This document shows, one piece after another, positions 1 to 11,003 of a stretch of DNA of 64,000 nt. The stretch is taken from assembly GCA_022702485.1 (NCBI GenBank), contig JAJIYY010000004.1, forward strand, positions 3,224,001-3,288,000. The letters run 5' to 3'. How positions within the stretch are numbered: the first letter of the stretch is position 1; each line of letters begins with the position of its first letter. This stretch comes from Simplicillium sp. C3G150-2. Taxonomy: Eukaryota; Ascomycota; Sordariomycetes; Hypocreales; Cordycipitaceae. The notes beneath the pieces were generated by a model that ran no database searches, had not been told where the DNA came from, and saw only the letters and a list, made by a program, of their open reading frames with translations. The position numbers were made by a program, and so were the translations under genes.

Positions 1-338
1 AGAGTGCTTATGGTGAACCAGAACCAGATTTTCATAACAGCGAGTATCTGAATACCGAAGGGGGCGATATCAGACGATATTTTACAAGCATGCCGTCCAA
101 TGAAGAGGCGGCCGGTGCTGTCATTGAGGGCACCGCACATTAGTCCTTGCTTCTGGGTGAGATATGTGGCCTGCATCGATAGACGTGGTACGCTCTTGTC
201 GCTCCTGAGATAGATAGTTTGATCTATTGGTGGCTTGCGGATAGTATCTTCTGAATGAGAGACTGTGAGGCGATGATTCCGCCAAGGCCAAGGCCACGCG
301 ACTAGTTCAGTGTCGCATTGGGGACACTCATAGTCCCT
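1..338 (-). other. Open reading frame running off the left edge, unassigned
   Basis: On the minus strand a frame stays open from just after a TGA at 341-339 to the window edge, about 112 codons. It contains a CPQC pair near its beginning and a hydrophobic, Trp-rich stretch near the edge. I do not recognise the family. It could be an exon of a gene that continues to the left, a decayed membrane-protein fragment, or chance. No start codon or splice site can be fixed. Confidence 0.15.
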
Positions 339-601
339 TCAAATCAGCGGTCACCTGCTCATGGAAACTGTTTACTTAAAACAGACGTCTAGTCGACTTG
401 GCCCCCCAATATTGCGTGAGGGGTTACATACTGGAGTACCCATGGTCACAGATCTACCAACAGGCTACGAATCGTCTCTCATGTTACAATTTGGCCAATC
501 GCATGCGACTTATTAAAGCTATCAGAGTCCTAGGCTTTATCCCTTAGCCATTTCCACTCACTCATCGGGGTCGTCGGACCATCCATTCGGTCAGGGCTGA
601 A

Positions 602-940
602 ATGCGCCGACAGTTAAGCGAAGAAGAGCGCGCATCCTATCGGGGAATAACCGATGTCGCAATGACAGGGACCAAGTTTGAGCGACTTTTCAATGTCGCG
701 ACAACTGAGGAACTTATCATGGCACAGCAATACAGTATCACACTGCGTGTGTCAGACGACCCTGGCACATCGTACCTCTTCGCAATCGGGGTTGGGCTTG
801 TAGCTTCATATCACCCTGAGTACACTCTTGTTAATGAGGCGCACTGGGAAGGGAAGCAGCCAGTGGAAGCCAAGACTCTTGCTGAGTTGGACGCTAAATA
901 TAAGTGCATGGAACAGGGAACTACCATTACGGCAGAGTAA
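602..940 (+). CDS. Hypothetical protein, 112 aa
   Basis: A single-exon ATG-to-TAA frame. The N-terminal third is charged, and the middle is mixed polar and hydrophobic with no signal peptide or membrane segment. I recognise no domain. It is the only plausible coding frame in the first 1.9 kb and stands alone on its strand. It may be a real small gene, an exon of a larger one, or a chance frame. Confidence 0.25.
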   Translation: MRRQLSEEERASYRGITDVAMTGTKFERLFNVATTEELIMAQQYSITLRVSDDPGTSYLFAIGVGLVASYHPEYTLVNEAHWEGKQPVEAKTLAELDAKYKCMEQGTTITAE

Positions 941-1901
941 AAGGAGGAAATGTTGAATGATGTGGCAAGGTACTATTTGGAGTGGATTGCAACTGGTTGT
1001 ACCAACCATCTTGTCGAGGGTGACCTAGTGTGCGGGGGATCACATCAGCCTCAATTAGCCGCGCCTAGAGTACTTTTCAGGATATAGAATCAAATTTCTT
1101 GATAACGAAAGATATTTCCAATGCCAATCAAATACATACTGCGGCATTTAGAGCATGACGGATGCTTGGATCTGCTGTTGAGGATTGACCTTAGCTCTTT
1201 ACTCTGTCACAATCATTCTTGTCCGTTCTCCAACTCATGCCCCTGATCCAATTGTCGTAATTTATATCTACCCCGCTGCTGGAACTTTGGTTAAGAAAGT
1301 CTGCGGGCTATTTAAATATGTAATGGGCACGACAAAGGGCTTCGCAGCACCGCAACGTGAATGCTCATCCAAATTTATGAGCGTGCCTTGCACAAAAGAC
1401 GCTAGAGTGTAGCACAGCGGACGTGGACCAATTACAGAAGGTGGAGAATATGCTTGTTACTGAAACAAGCAATACTCCGATACTAAAAGGCGGGTTGCGG
1501 CTTCAGCCGCATGCAACGCCGCCTCCAAACAGCAATTATCCGTCTGCCCTGAACAACCATACAAGTCTTCAATTGCTCCAAACTTACTAATTTAGCAGAC
1601 ACCCTCCGTACGGGTGTGCTGAGTCTCACTTCAAGCCACATGGCCCACTAGACAAGCATTGAACGCCGTTGCAGAGTATCCGCTAATCTATCCATGTCGC
1701 ATTCAACGGCCAGGGTCTTTTCAGCTGATGGATTTAGCACTGGAGTCATTCCCTTTTAACCGCTACTGAGCGACAGATGAGCTTTTAATGTGTTACAAGG
1801 AGCCCCTGTAGGCTAGTCTTTATAAGACAGCCAGGGCCACTTGGCCGAGGGCATCACCGTCCCAGTTCGGCGCAAGTCACTCAACTACACAATCACCTAC
1901 C
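941..1901. other. Intergenic, nothing recognised
   Basis: About 960 bp with only short frames that look like chance (for example 1185-1412). I see no RNA gene or clear repeat. The last few hundred bases presumably hold the promoter of the secreted protein gene that follows. Confidence 0.5.
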
Positions 1902-2375
1902 ATGTTTGCGAAAACGATAATCAGAATGGCCATAACATCGGCGATGATGCCCGTTCTCACTTACGCGATGAACCCAGAGGATGTCAAGGGTGTCCTCAGC
2001 GACGCCATTGTTCCTACGCCTGACCTCTGCGAAGCACTCTGCAAGGCGAACAAAGCGTGCTTCTACTCGATCTATAGCCCTGAGTGTGATGAATGCTGGC
2101 AAATGGACTGCTCGCTTGGCGACAGGAGCTGGGGTAGCAAGATCGAATATACGAAGCTCACTACCGAGAAGATTTATACTTGCAACCACACTGATACGCC
2201 GCCTGGCTTGCTTGAAACTGGATGCAAGAAGCTGACTGCGACGGCTACGATTACGAGCGTGGGGGATGCGACTGAGACGGACTCTGGGGATAAGAAGTCT
2301 TCCGCTTGGCGTGTAAACAGTCAATGGGTTCCATTCGGTGCTGCTGTAGCGGCGGCTTTAATGTTCAGCGTTTGA
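1902..2375 (+). CDS. Small secreted cysteine-rich protein, likely GPI-anchored
   Basis: An intact 157-residue protein. Residues 1 to about 22 form a signal peptide (short basic start, hydrophobic core, cut near TYA). The mature part carries eight cysteines: six between about residues 43 and 70, then two further on. A Thr/Ser-rich stretch follows, then a C-terminal hydrophobic tail (VPFGAAVAAALMFSV) typical of GPI-anchor signals. The spacing does not match the CFEM pattern I know, although eight cysteines plus a GPI tail is the same general design. Such proteins sit on the fungal wall or plasma membrane, and some act as effectors. The role here is unknown. No intron is needed. Confidence 0.75.
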   Translation: MFAKTIIRMAITSAMMPVLTYAMNPEDVKGVLSDAIVPTPDLCEALCKANKACFYSIYSPECDECWQMDCSLGDRSWGSKIEYTKLTTEKIYTCNHTDTPPGLLETGCKKLTATATITSVGDATETDSGDKKSSAWRVNSQWVPFGAAVAAALMFSV

Positions 2376-2503
2376 GCCAAAGGGAAGATAAATAACGATT
2401 CAAGATAAATCCTTCCTGGCCAAATAATATGGCGGCCTTGGCTTGCTGACTGAATTAACAGATCATATATAATTATTGCGTGTTATTAGCTAACTATCTT
2501 ACT

Positions 2504-4109
2504 TCAATCCTTGCCATTTTCTGAAAGCTGCGATAGCCATGCTTCCATATTCGATACCAACTGCTCAGCGATGGAACCCTCCATCACACACTTCTGCCAA
2601 CTGACACCCAATGTCAACGAACCGCCTTTCACGCTGATGGCAGTCACACAGAAAGCAGCAGAGCACATCTCCGAAGGGTTGATGAAAGAAGAGCTCGTCA
2701 TGTTCCATGGACCACTACCCCCTTCGACGGTTCCCAGATTGGTAACCAGCCATGATCCAACTCGAGGCTTGCGAGTTACGTCTCGGTGATGCGATCTCCA
2801 ATCTTTGATGAATTTTGCCAGTCCAGCAACATCATCCGCAGTGCCCTTACCGACGCGCGACTGAATTTCACGGCGTACCGTGGCTGCTATTGACCAGAGC
2901 TCTCTTTCCACGGCTGTGATGATTTCCGAGGTTGACGAAGACGAAATTCCAAGGGCCTTCTTGCGAATTGATTCGATAATTGCAGGGTTCATATCATGCC
3001 ATACCGTGGAAAAAATGTTCATCAAACAGTCGTTCGCATCGAAGTCCGGCTGTCCCGTCGGCGGTGAAGTGATGTATCGTCGGTGATCAATTGGCGTGCA
3101 GGCCTTGAATGACTTGGGTTGTGGTGTGTGGCCATGTTTCTCGCTCAATTGTAGTTAAAGCGAAATCGCAACCAAGGCATGTATCAACCCAGTCAAAGAT
3201 GTTTCGCGCTGTCTACACAGCTTCAGCAGATTTCGCACGGCGGCAGCATCAACTTCAATGGTCCGATAGGCACTATCCATCGGTGTCTCGCGAATAGGAC
3301 ACCAGTGTGCTGAGTTGTCGTTTTTCCCAGCAAGAAATGCCGGTTTGAGCTCTGACCAGAGCGTAGAGGCAGTGTACTTGACTGAAAGGGGATACTTGAC
3401 GAGTTGCTCTTGTGGCGGTGGGAAGCTCTTAGTAACATCCGGTAGCGTCAGAATGTTCACCGATGAGAAATGTAGTTCATTTCCAGAGACTGGCGCATTA
3501 AGATGACTCAAAACCTGTTGGTGGAATAATTTGCCACTCACGCCGTCGATATGGGCATGATTCCATGAAAACATGACATCGAGAGCTCGAAGATTGTTGT
3601 CGTGATGAAACACTCGGACGTCCCAACCAGGCCTGCTGTCCGCATCCGTGTACCAAGTATCCATGACTTCGAGTTCTGTCTGTTTCAAATGGCTCTCGTA
3701 ATCGTCTTGCTTTGAGATTGGGTGCCAATGGATGTGCCGACTCAAGTCTATTTCATCAATCCGTCGCCAAGCAGGTGATGGTGAGTCTTCTCCCTGTTGA
3801 ACAACCTGCAGCAGAGGGTTTGCGAGCACCGTTTTCGCGATTGCGTTTTGTATTGCATCACGAATTGTTTCCGCAGACGAGTCGGGCGACGCGTCCCCTG
3901 AGAATTCATAGCGGCAAGTTACCACGATGGCGCAGTACTGGCGAGTGAGGTGTAGCGCCGACAATAGTTTCTCTCTATCACATTGTTAATAAATGTCGTT
4001 GTCAGCAGCGTAAATTGGACAGTTTATTAGTGAGAACATACACGTCGCCGAGCGGTCGGATAACCTGGAGGCTAGCGGCGGCACCCTCCTTGCCAGATTC
4101 CCCAGCCAT
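2504..4109 (-). pseudogene. Alcohol-acetyltransferase-like gene (AATase family) with one in-frame stop
   Basis: Two exons on the minus strand: 4109-4042 and 3974-2504. The 67-bp intron has donor GTATGT, branch GCTGAC and acceptor ATAG, and joins ...RPLGDV to EKLLSALHLTRQYC in phase. The product belongs to the acyl-CoA-dependent O-acyltransferases related to yeast ATF1. The acceptor histidine motif HxxxD is present as HAHIDG, and a TNLG motif lies in the C-terminal half. The expected length is about 511 residues, normal for the family. At 3157-3155 a TAA interrupts the frame between ...HALVAISL and LQLSEKHG. The frame continues unchanged on both sides and nothing else is broken. A CAA-to-TAA (C-to-T) change would explain it. 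No intron of workable size removes the stop. The base context after it is CTA, which in some genes favours readthrough. Otherwise the product is a truncated, probably inactive protein. Confidence 0.85.
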
Positions 4110-4719
4110 ACTTCCTTCACTACGTAATTAAATCCGGGATGAAGCTGCAAGTAGGTCAGTCGACTGACAGTCATAGTCTGGTCGCAACTTCAAGCGACGC
4201 GTCAAAATGAAGAAATCTTCCCCAACGCCGGCCTGGCTTCTTGGAGCGGAGAATTTCATAATATAAGATTTGACGAGACTTGGTTGTATATTTCAGCTCC
4301 GGACACTTTTGGGGATAAATTTCGGGACCCGTTGCTGACGATTAAGCATTGCAAGTTGTAAGGTGCGATCCGTAAATGGCGCCAATGCTTGTAATTGTTG
4401 GCCACGTCTGATTGGCTGCTGTAGACGAGCTTCGTCTTGATTCCTGCTCGCAGACTGCCTTGTCCAATGAGCAATCAGGACACCTCATTATTAACTGCTT
4501 GAGGTAGGCATCTGCGCCCGCTACCGCAGCCTGATTTGAGCACCCTGGGGGCTTGTGAGTGGGCGCAGCAGCACAAGCTGGCCAACCGGCCCCCGACTGA
4601 GACAATGTTAAAAGCTCGCATGCATTCAAACAAATTTGTTAAATTCTTTAACTCATACCTGTCGTGTGTACGTACCAAACTCTCATCGCGGCAGCTCTTA
4701 GCTGTAAAGTGTGCTGAAA
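4110..4719. promoter_or_regulatory. Shared promoter between the AATase-like gene and the FAD oxidase
   Basis: About 610 bp separates two divergent start codons (4109 minus, 4720 plus). Divergent sharing is common in fungal metabolic clusters and suggests joint control. I see no clear CGG-type inverted repeat here. Short frames on both strands look accidental. Confidence 0.5.
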
Positions 4720-6490
4720 ATGCCTTCTCAACTCATCTCATTCCCTGCCTTCACGGCGTTTTTCACTGCGCTGGCATCATTCCTCATCGGGCGCTATTTA
4801 TGGCTATCTTCTGCGACAAAACCAGTAACTCTAGACAAAAAGACCGATCTGTCTCCCCAGAAGGTCACTGATGTGCCAACTGATGCCATCAGAAAGCTTG
4901 TTGCTGCTTTCCCTTCCCAGGTCACTGTGTCTGCGGACCAGAACTCCCTCGCGCAGTTTCAGTCTGGTTACTGGGCTAAGCAGTGCGCAAACATTGTACC
5001 AGCATGCATTGTGACACCGCAATCCACTGCCGACGTTGCCAAGGCTGTCAAGATTCTTAATGAGGAGCACATTGCCAGACAACACTCCGGATCCGATCAG
5101 GGGTACTTCTTTACTTTGCGCAGTGGAGGTCACTCGCATTACGCTAGTGCTCTTCAAGATGGAATCATTGTCGATATGAGTGCTTTCAACAAGGTGGAGA
5201 TTGCCCACGATGGCAAAACTGTCACTATTGGCAGTGGCACGCGATGGGGCAATGTCATAACGACGCTCGAGGCTCAAGGTCTTGTTACGATGAGTGGCCG
5301 AGACAGAAAGGTTGGAGCTGGCGGTCTAACCCTAGGTGGTGAGTTGCCTTCACGTCGTAGCAGCCATTTGGCACTTTGTCCATTCAGGCTGCAAAGAGAC
5401 GACACTTTGAGCCATTACAAGGAAGCTAACCAAGTCATTCTTTCATTCAGGTGGCATTTCGTTCCTGTCCCCTCGCTATGGATTCGTCGCTTCCAATGTC
5501 ATCAGCTTTGAAGTAATTCTCGCTTCTGGCGAAGTCATCAATGCATCCGCGAAAGAACACCCTGACCTTTGGAAAGCTTTGAAAGGTGGCTCAAACAATT
5601 TCGGAGTGGTGACCCGTATGAAGTTTCCAACGTTTCCTTCAAGTAAAGCATGGGGTGGTTTCATCTACTTGCCTGCTTTCGAGTCTCGCAGAACGATAGC
5701 TGCGCTTCACGACTGGAACATGAGAGATAACTCTGGCAAACCCGGGTTGCAGTATGACGAGGATGCTGCCGGTCCTATCGGGTGCTTCGCCTACATGGGC
5801 AAAATGGGCATCCATGCGGCTGGCGTGTATATGGTTCACACCAAGGTGAAAGACAATCACTCGGGGTGGCCATCAACCTTCAAGGCGTCGCCATTCCGGT
5901 CGCTGTGGAGAGTTTGGAGCACTGTCAAAGTACAACCACTGAGTTCGGTACTGGGCGAAATCAGCGCCACCAATCCCAATGGCAGGCGACAAATATTTAG
6001 CACCGTCACTGTCGTCAGTGATCTCGAGACGTTGCTAGCAGCGCACGACATCCACCTAGAGGCTGTACAAGCCGTCCGCAATGCCAAAGTCGACAAAGGC
6101 TTGATTTGGAACTACATCACGCAGCCGATTCTTCCGCAATGGGCAACCAAAGGCGAGCCAGGGCCAATGGGATTTGCCAAGTCGGACAAGCCACTGATGC
6201 TGCTGTCTTTCGCCCACAGCTGGGACAGACAGGAAGATGATGATATCATTAACTGGGAAACCCGTCGCGCCGTCGAAAAGATCGAGGCCATGTCCCGCGC
6301 TATGAAGACGGATCACCCCTTCCGATACCTGAATTACTGCAGCAACTGGCAGAAGCCATTTGAGAGTTATGGAGAGGAGAACCATAAGTTCCTCCAGGAT
6401 ATGAGTAGGAAATACGATGAGCATGGCCTATTTCAGAAATCGTGCACAGGTGGATTCAAGTTGTTCAGCAAGGAGGTTGATGAAATATAA
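4720..6490 (+). CDS. FAD-linked oxidoreductase, berberine-bridge-enzyme-like
   Basis: Exons 4720-5338 and 5451-6490; the intron has donor GTGAGT and acceptor TTCAG. The product is 552 residues. An N-terminal hydrophobic stretch (about residues 5-27) may be a signal peptide or anchor. The FAD-binding (PCMH) domain follows, with RSGGHSH near residue 137, whose histidine is the usual site of 8-alpha FAD attachment. It continues with VGAGGLTLGGG across the splice junction and GGSNNFGVV. The cysteine that many relatives use for a second flavin bond (before VGxGG) is replaced by Arg/Lys, so single attachment is expected. The end (GLFQ...GGFKLF) matches the family C-terminus. These enzymes oxidise small molecules, often in secondary metabolism. 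The first ATG in frame with good family length was taken as the start. The gene is intact, unlike its neighbours on each side. Confidence 0.88.
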
Positions 6491-6564
6491 TGGTAATAAG
6501 ATTTGTCGTTTTTAACAGCCCAAACCTCGTTTCAATTTGTGATCAATACATCTGACAAGTAAAA

Positions 6565-6780
6565 ATGTCGCAACGGAATCTATTCGATGCCGTCGTACCA
6601 AATTCGCAGGCGCTTTATGGACCACTCACAGCTCCATTGAGCAACAATCCTGGAGCAGACAACGAGGCTCTCAGGCAATGGTCGGAAGTTGCGGACATAG
6701 CCATACTAACTCCGATGGAAACAAACGTAGAGCGACAATTCATCAAATTTTCGAAGTCAAGTACTGTTGCGTCAATATAA
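6565..6780 (+). CDS. Hypothetical 71-aa frame
   Basis: An ATG-to-TAA frame between the FAD oxidase and the SDR. It has no signal peptide, membrane segment or recognised motif. It begins 75 bp after the oxidase stop, so it may lie in that gene's 3' untranslated region or the SDR promoter. It is listed only because it fills much of the gap. Confidence 0.15.
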   Translation: MSQRNLFDAVVPNSQALYGPLTAPLSNNPGADNEALRQWSEVADIAILTPMETNVERQFIKFSKSSTVASI

Positions 6781-6939
6781 ATTCAGATGATTGGAGACAT
6801 TTTTGGCGTCATTCATTGGCCTGGCTTGAGAACAAATCTGTTTGTGTCCTGCGGTCATTTGATCTTGTCTTCTTTTGCACAATTCTTTTTACTTCAATAC
6901 TTTTATCTTATCTTTTCCATTTTGAATAATTTGTGTATT

Positions 6940-7731
6940 ATGTCTACGCCAGCTTACAGCTATGATAAGCTCGCGGGAAAGTGAGTTTTGGTAATTGGCG
7001 GCACATCTGGAATTGGTTTTGCCGTTGCCAAAGCTGTTATTGCCGGTTCGGGCAAGGTTATCATCTCATCATCGTCTGTCGATCGTGTCACGAGCACAAT
7101 CAAGAAACTCCACGAAGCATTTCCTAGCTCCCTGTATGAACCTCGAGGATTCGCCTGCAACCTAAATCTAGACACGGTCGAGCAGGAAATCGAGAAGCTC
7201 TTTTCTCAAATTGAACAAATTGGGCTGATAGATCACATCGTCTACACGGCTGCTGACAAGTTACCAATCATGCCGCTTCACAGTGTGACTCGCGAGAAGA
7301 TCATTGCTGGCGGGCAGATGCGATTTGTGGCACCAGTGCTTCTAGCCAAGATTGCACCAAAGTACATGACCTCGGGACCTGAAGCTTCAATCACCCTAAG
7401 TTCTGGCACGGTATGGGAACGTCCCGTACCTGACTGGACTATCGTGGCAGGATACATGGGCGGTGTGTGCAGCATCGCTCGAAACTTGGCTCTTGAGGTG
7501 AAGCCTGTTCGTGTCAATGCGATTAGCCCTGGTCTGGTCGATACAGAGCTCTGGGATGCTGTGGTATCTGCGGATCAGAAGCAAGGCCTTCTGGATCATG
7601 AAGCTGCAAAATATCCAACTGGGAGAGTAGCCGCGCCAGAGGACATTGCAGAGGCTTACATTTACGCCATGAAGGACCACAATGTTACTGGTCGCATCAT
7701 CAGTACAGACTCGGGCTCTCTTTTGGTTTAG
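6940..7731 (+). pseudogene. Short-chain dehydrogenase/reductase with one in-frame stop
   Basis: The ATG at 6940 begins MSTPAYSYDKLAGK, the normal lead-in to an SDR Rossmann fold. Codon 15 (6982-6984) is TGA, and the frame then continues VLVIGGTSGIGFAVA to a normal end at 7731. Family sequences usually read GKRVLVIGG or GKTVLVIGG, so a CGA-to-TGA (C-to-T) change is the simplest cause. The TGA lies within a GTGAGT that resembles a splice donor, but an intron there would remove the glycine-rich cofactor loop, so splicing cannot rescue it. The body (263 residues if read through) has the GGTSGIG loop, an LSSGT serine region and NAISPGLVDTELW. The usual YxxxK is altered (YMGGV), as in a known group of atypical fungal SDRs. 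Translation from the downstream TTG is the only other way to keep the fold. Confidence 0.82.
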
Positions 7732-8126
7732 GTTAGATCTACACAGTAGAATAGACTGTGGTTCAGCATTTCTTTCCACTGAACCAAAGGTGTTGCCCTG
7801 CATGTTGACGGGTAATGAGGCATCCCATAATTCTTCTCGGTACCTAGCGACTTATGCGACCATGATAGCGCTAGCTTCGGGCACTAGCTGGACTCTTTGT
7901 TGGAGCTGCGGTGCGCTGCAAGCTGGAGCATGTCTGATTTATAATCAGCCTCCCGTCTTATTAGTGAGAAAGCCAGCAACTTTCCTGAAGCCAATGAAAT
8001 TAATTAAAGAATATTTCCCTTTGCTCAGAGACCTAGAGGCCATTCAATAGTGAATTAATCTTACACTAGCTTCTTTGAGTTCACTCATTCCCTTTCAATC
8101 TGGACTTCGCTCCGACAGAACGTGAG
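7732..8126. other. Intergenic, promoter of the Zn2Cys6 regulator
   Basis: About 395 bp between the SDR stop and the regulator start. A short open frame here is not convincing. No other signal is seen. Confidence 0.4.
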
Positions 8127-10105
8127 ATGGCGACACAACCAGGTTCCAGCTCCCAGCCAGCATTTGGGCAACAGGAACAGCCAGTCATATTTCGCGTAAG
8201 TGTCGCCGAAAAGGAATAATTCCTCTGCCCATATTGACATTATGCAACAAGTCTTGCGACACCTGTCGAAAGAAAAAGATCCGTTGTGAGCCCACTGCAC
8301 GAGGCTGCAGCCAATGCACCAAACATGGCACCAGGTGTCATTTCACTCCAATCGCCATGAACAGAAAGCCTCGCAGACCGGCTGGGTCAGTCTACTAGTG
8401 ATCGTTTTTAGTTTGAACTTTGCTAAGGATTTTACAGCTTCAAGTATATCGCACAGCTCGAGAAAAGACTTTTGGAAGTTGAGGCTCTGCTAGGCAATGT
8501 GCCATCGAGAGAGCCAATCGCCGCAGATGTCAGTTTGCATCAAGAGCAGACGACACATGCGACATCGCTCGACATGGCTAGCGTGATGCAATTTACCGAT
8601 GGAAACTATCTGCCGATGTGGGAGAATGAGCCACAGAGTTTCTCAACAGACCCAACAAGCAATTTAGAGCTCGGCGTCTACAATGTACCAGATTTGCCGC
8701 TTTTCAATGATCGGACGAATCACGATTTGCATCATCAATGCACTGTAGCGTTGCAGTCACCTTCTCTGTCAGCACACCATCAGCTTCCAACCAAGGCACT
8801 TGCGCTGCAGTTAGTCGAGGAGGCGTTCACCAACTACTTCATGTTCTTCCCCCTTTTTCTCAAAGAGGAATTCCTAACAGAGTTTCACTCAAACTATTCA
8901 ACTTCCGATCCCGAGGATGCGCCTTGGTGGGCATGCCTCAACGTTGTGTTGGCAATAGCTCATCGCATCCGTGCGATCCGTACACAAGACCCAAGAAAGG
9001 ACAATATTCAGGCTGCGCGCTATCTGGAAAACGCCCTTCTTGTTGTTGCCAAACTCAGCGTTTCTAATAACAGTCTGTCAGCCGTCCAGGCTTTGGCGTG
9101 TTTGGCTTGCATTCTTCAGGATACATCAAATCCGGAGCCAGCTGCAGCGCTTGTTGCCGTTGCCCTACGGCTAGCACAGGCTATGAATCTGCATCGAAAA
9201 TGCACTATCCCAACGCTCACAGAATCGCAAGCGGAGACCCGGAGGCGAGTATTTTGGAAGGTGTACATCCTCGATAAGGATATCAGTCTGCGAACGTGCC
9301 GACCCTTTGGTCAAGACGACGATGACATGGACGTGCGCCTGCCATCAAAGGGTACCTTCGAATCGGTGAATCTGGGTATCTTCAACCGCCGCATCGGCCT
9401 TGCAATTATTCAAGGCCAAGTGTATAAACGTTTATATTCGGTGGCAGCTGAAAGACAGACAGCGACGCAGAGGGCCATTGCCGCGCAAGAATTGAGTTGC
9501 TTGTTGTCCTACTGGAAATCTAGCGCCGAGATGGAACTTCCAGAAGACTGGCCAATGTCTACGGAGACACAACTATCAGGGGATGGGATTCATATGGTGG
9601 TTCTACGACTCGCATACCTTCATTGCCTCTCCATGATTGATCGTTATCTTTCCCCGACAATGCTATCTTCTCCCAATCAAGAGCTCAATTGGTATGAGCT
9701 TTTGGGGCAACCAAGCAATTTGTGCGTCTCAGAGTCTCGCAAAGCAATCCGTCTCATTGAAGCGATTCCTCAAGTAGATTGTGCCTGTGTTTGGTAGGTA
9801 ATCCTCAAAGGTGTAACGCCAATGCCTTGTCTGACCGTTCTAGGATGCTTCTTCACGCTTTCTTCGCGGCAACCAGCAGCTTGCTCTACAATTTAACACA
9901 AAATCCTATGTCATCAAATGCGATATCTGATCTCAGCCTCGCCGAGTCATTTCTACGTTTGTTGGAGACTCTTAGTAAAGGGCGAAGCGTACCAGCACGG
10001 TCCGACGATTTGGTCCGAATGCGTCGCGCTTGCAACAAATTGAACAACGAGGCGAAATCCGCCATTCAACTTTTCAGTTCGAGGCCATCGGCGGCAATCA
10101 CATAA
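8127..10105 (+). CDS. Zn2Cys6 transcription factor with fungal_trans domain
   Basis: Four exons: 8127-8195, 8252-8385, 8438-9793 and 9844-10105, all with GT-AG introns of 50-56 bp in phase, giving 606 residues. The second exon completes the binuclear zinc cluster (CDTCRKKKIRC ... GCSQCTKHGTRC), placed near the N-terminus around residues 25-51. The short linker FKYIAQLEKRLLEVEALL in exon 3 is the usual coiled-coil dimerisation element. The rest matches the fungal-specific transcription factor middle domain, including RRRVFWKVYILDKDIS and LRTCRPFG. It acts in the nucleus, and its place inside the enzyme block suggests it is the local regulator. No lesion is seen. Confidence 0.9.
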
Positions 10106-10194
10106 TTTTCTCAGAAAATACTGGCTGTGGTAACTATTTGTCAATTGATTTAGTCTATCTACTGTAGCGGTCAAAATACCGCGAAATAGGTTGC

Positions 10195-10854
10195 CTACTC
10201 CTTTTTGGCTTCCTGGAGCTTCAAGATTCTCTTCACACTTGGGCGCGTGAGCATATTTGCAAGCCACTCCTTGAGATGAGGGTAGTCATCCTGATTGAAC
10301 TCGTCATTCGGAATGCGTGGCTCAGCTGTATGCTGCCAAGTGAAGAAGGCAATGTCCACATATGAGAGCCTTCCGCCCACAAACCAACGATTACCATCCG
10401 CATCAGGCTCTTGCTTAGCCAAGTGTCCCTCCAACACACCAGACACACGATTCACCTCCTTTACATAACGCTCGCGAGCCTCAGGAAGTGGCTGATAGAT
10501 GATGAACCACATTGCTTGTCCATAGTATGGTCCCTGGCCGGTCGTCTGGAAGAAGAGCCATTGGCGAGCGTGGTAAGCCTCAGTTGAACCAGGGGCGAAG
10601 CTAAGCTTGTGGTCCTTGTCGTAGTTCTCAGTGAGGTACTCGATGATGGCGCCGGATTCCCACAGAGTGAGATCGATGTTGGGATCTTGGATGGACGGCA
10701 GGCGTCCATTTGGGTTGATGGCGACGTACTTGGGGTTCTTGACGTCGGTCAATGGGATGGCTTCTGTCTTGTATGGCAGCCCTAGCTCCTCACAGAGGAT
10801 GAGGACTTTGCCGGCGTTGGGGCCGTGAATTCCCAATACATTGATGGCTTCCAT
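10195..10854 (-). CDS. Glutathione S-transferase, Ure2p-like
   Basis: An intronless gene of 219 residues. The N-terminal thioredoxin-like half (about residues 1-85) has NPNGRLPSIQD and the ESGAIIEYL glutathione-contact motif. The all-helical C-terminal half has GQGPYYGQAMWF and SYVDIAFFTW, typical of the fungal Ure2p-like/GTT group. The cytosolic enzyme conjugates or reduces small electrophiles with glutathione. In clusters this group can also add glutathione as a sulfur donor. It diverges from the second SDR across a shared promoter. The start is the only ATG giving the full fold, with MEAINVLGIHG at the first strand. Confidence 0.9.
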   Translation of the reverse strand: MEAINVLGIHGPNAGKVLILCEELGLPYKTEAIPLTDVKNPKYVAINPNGRLPSIQDPNIDLTLWESGAIIEYLTENYDKDHKLSFAPGSTEAYHARQWLFFQTTGQGPYYGQAMWFIIYQPLPEARERYVKEVNRVSGVLEGHLAKQEPDADGNRWFVGGRLSYVDIAFFTWQHTAEPRIPNDEFNQDDYPHLKEWLANMLTRPSVKRILKLQEAKKE

Positions 10855-10995
10855 TGCGTTGTTTGTAGAGAGTTCGGCTGATGTCTCTTAAATTGAGTGT
10901 AAGTTGAGAGTTTGCGATTTGAGTTGGTCTAGGCGATGATGAAAGAGTCGGTAGTAAGAAGCTCAAGACGGAGTTGCCAGCGCGGTCTTCTTGCT

Positions 10996-11003
10996 CTTAT
11001 ATA
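10996..11003 (-). promoter_or_regulatory. TATA box of the GST gene
   Basis: Reads TATATAAG on the minus strand, a perfect match to the TATA consensus, about 140 bp before the GST start codon. Confidence 0.5.

Noticed and set aside
3120..3180. A hidden intron removing the TAA in the AATase gene
   Set aside because: The only GT...AG pair around it would be about 29 bp, too short for a fungal intron, and would delete conserved helix residues.
6981..6990. GTGAGT at the SDR stop as a true splice donor
   Set aside because: The glycine-rich cofactor loop begins within about 15 bases, so any intron here would remove it. The frame is better explained by one base change.
2504..7731. RIP as the cause of the two nonsense codons
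   Set aside because: RIP changes many sites at once. Both genes show just one lesion and otherwise normal codons, and no second copies are present in the window.
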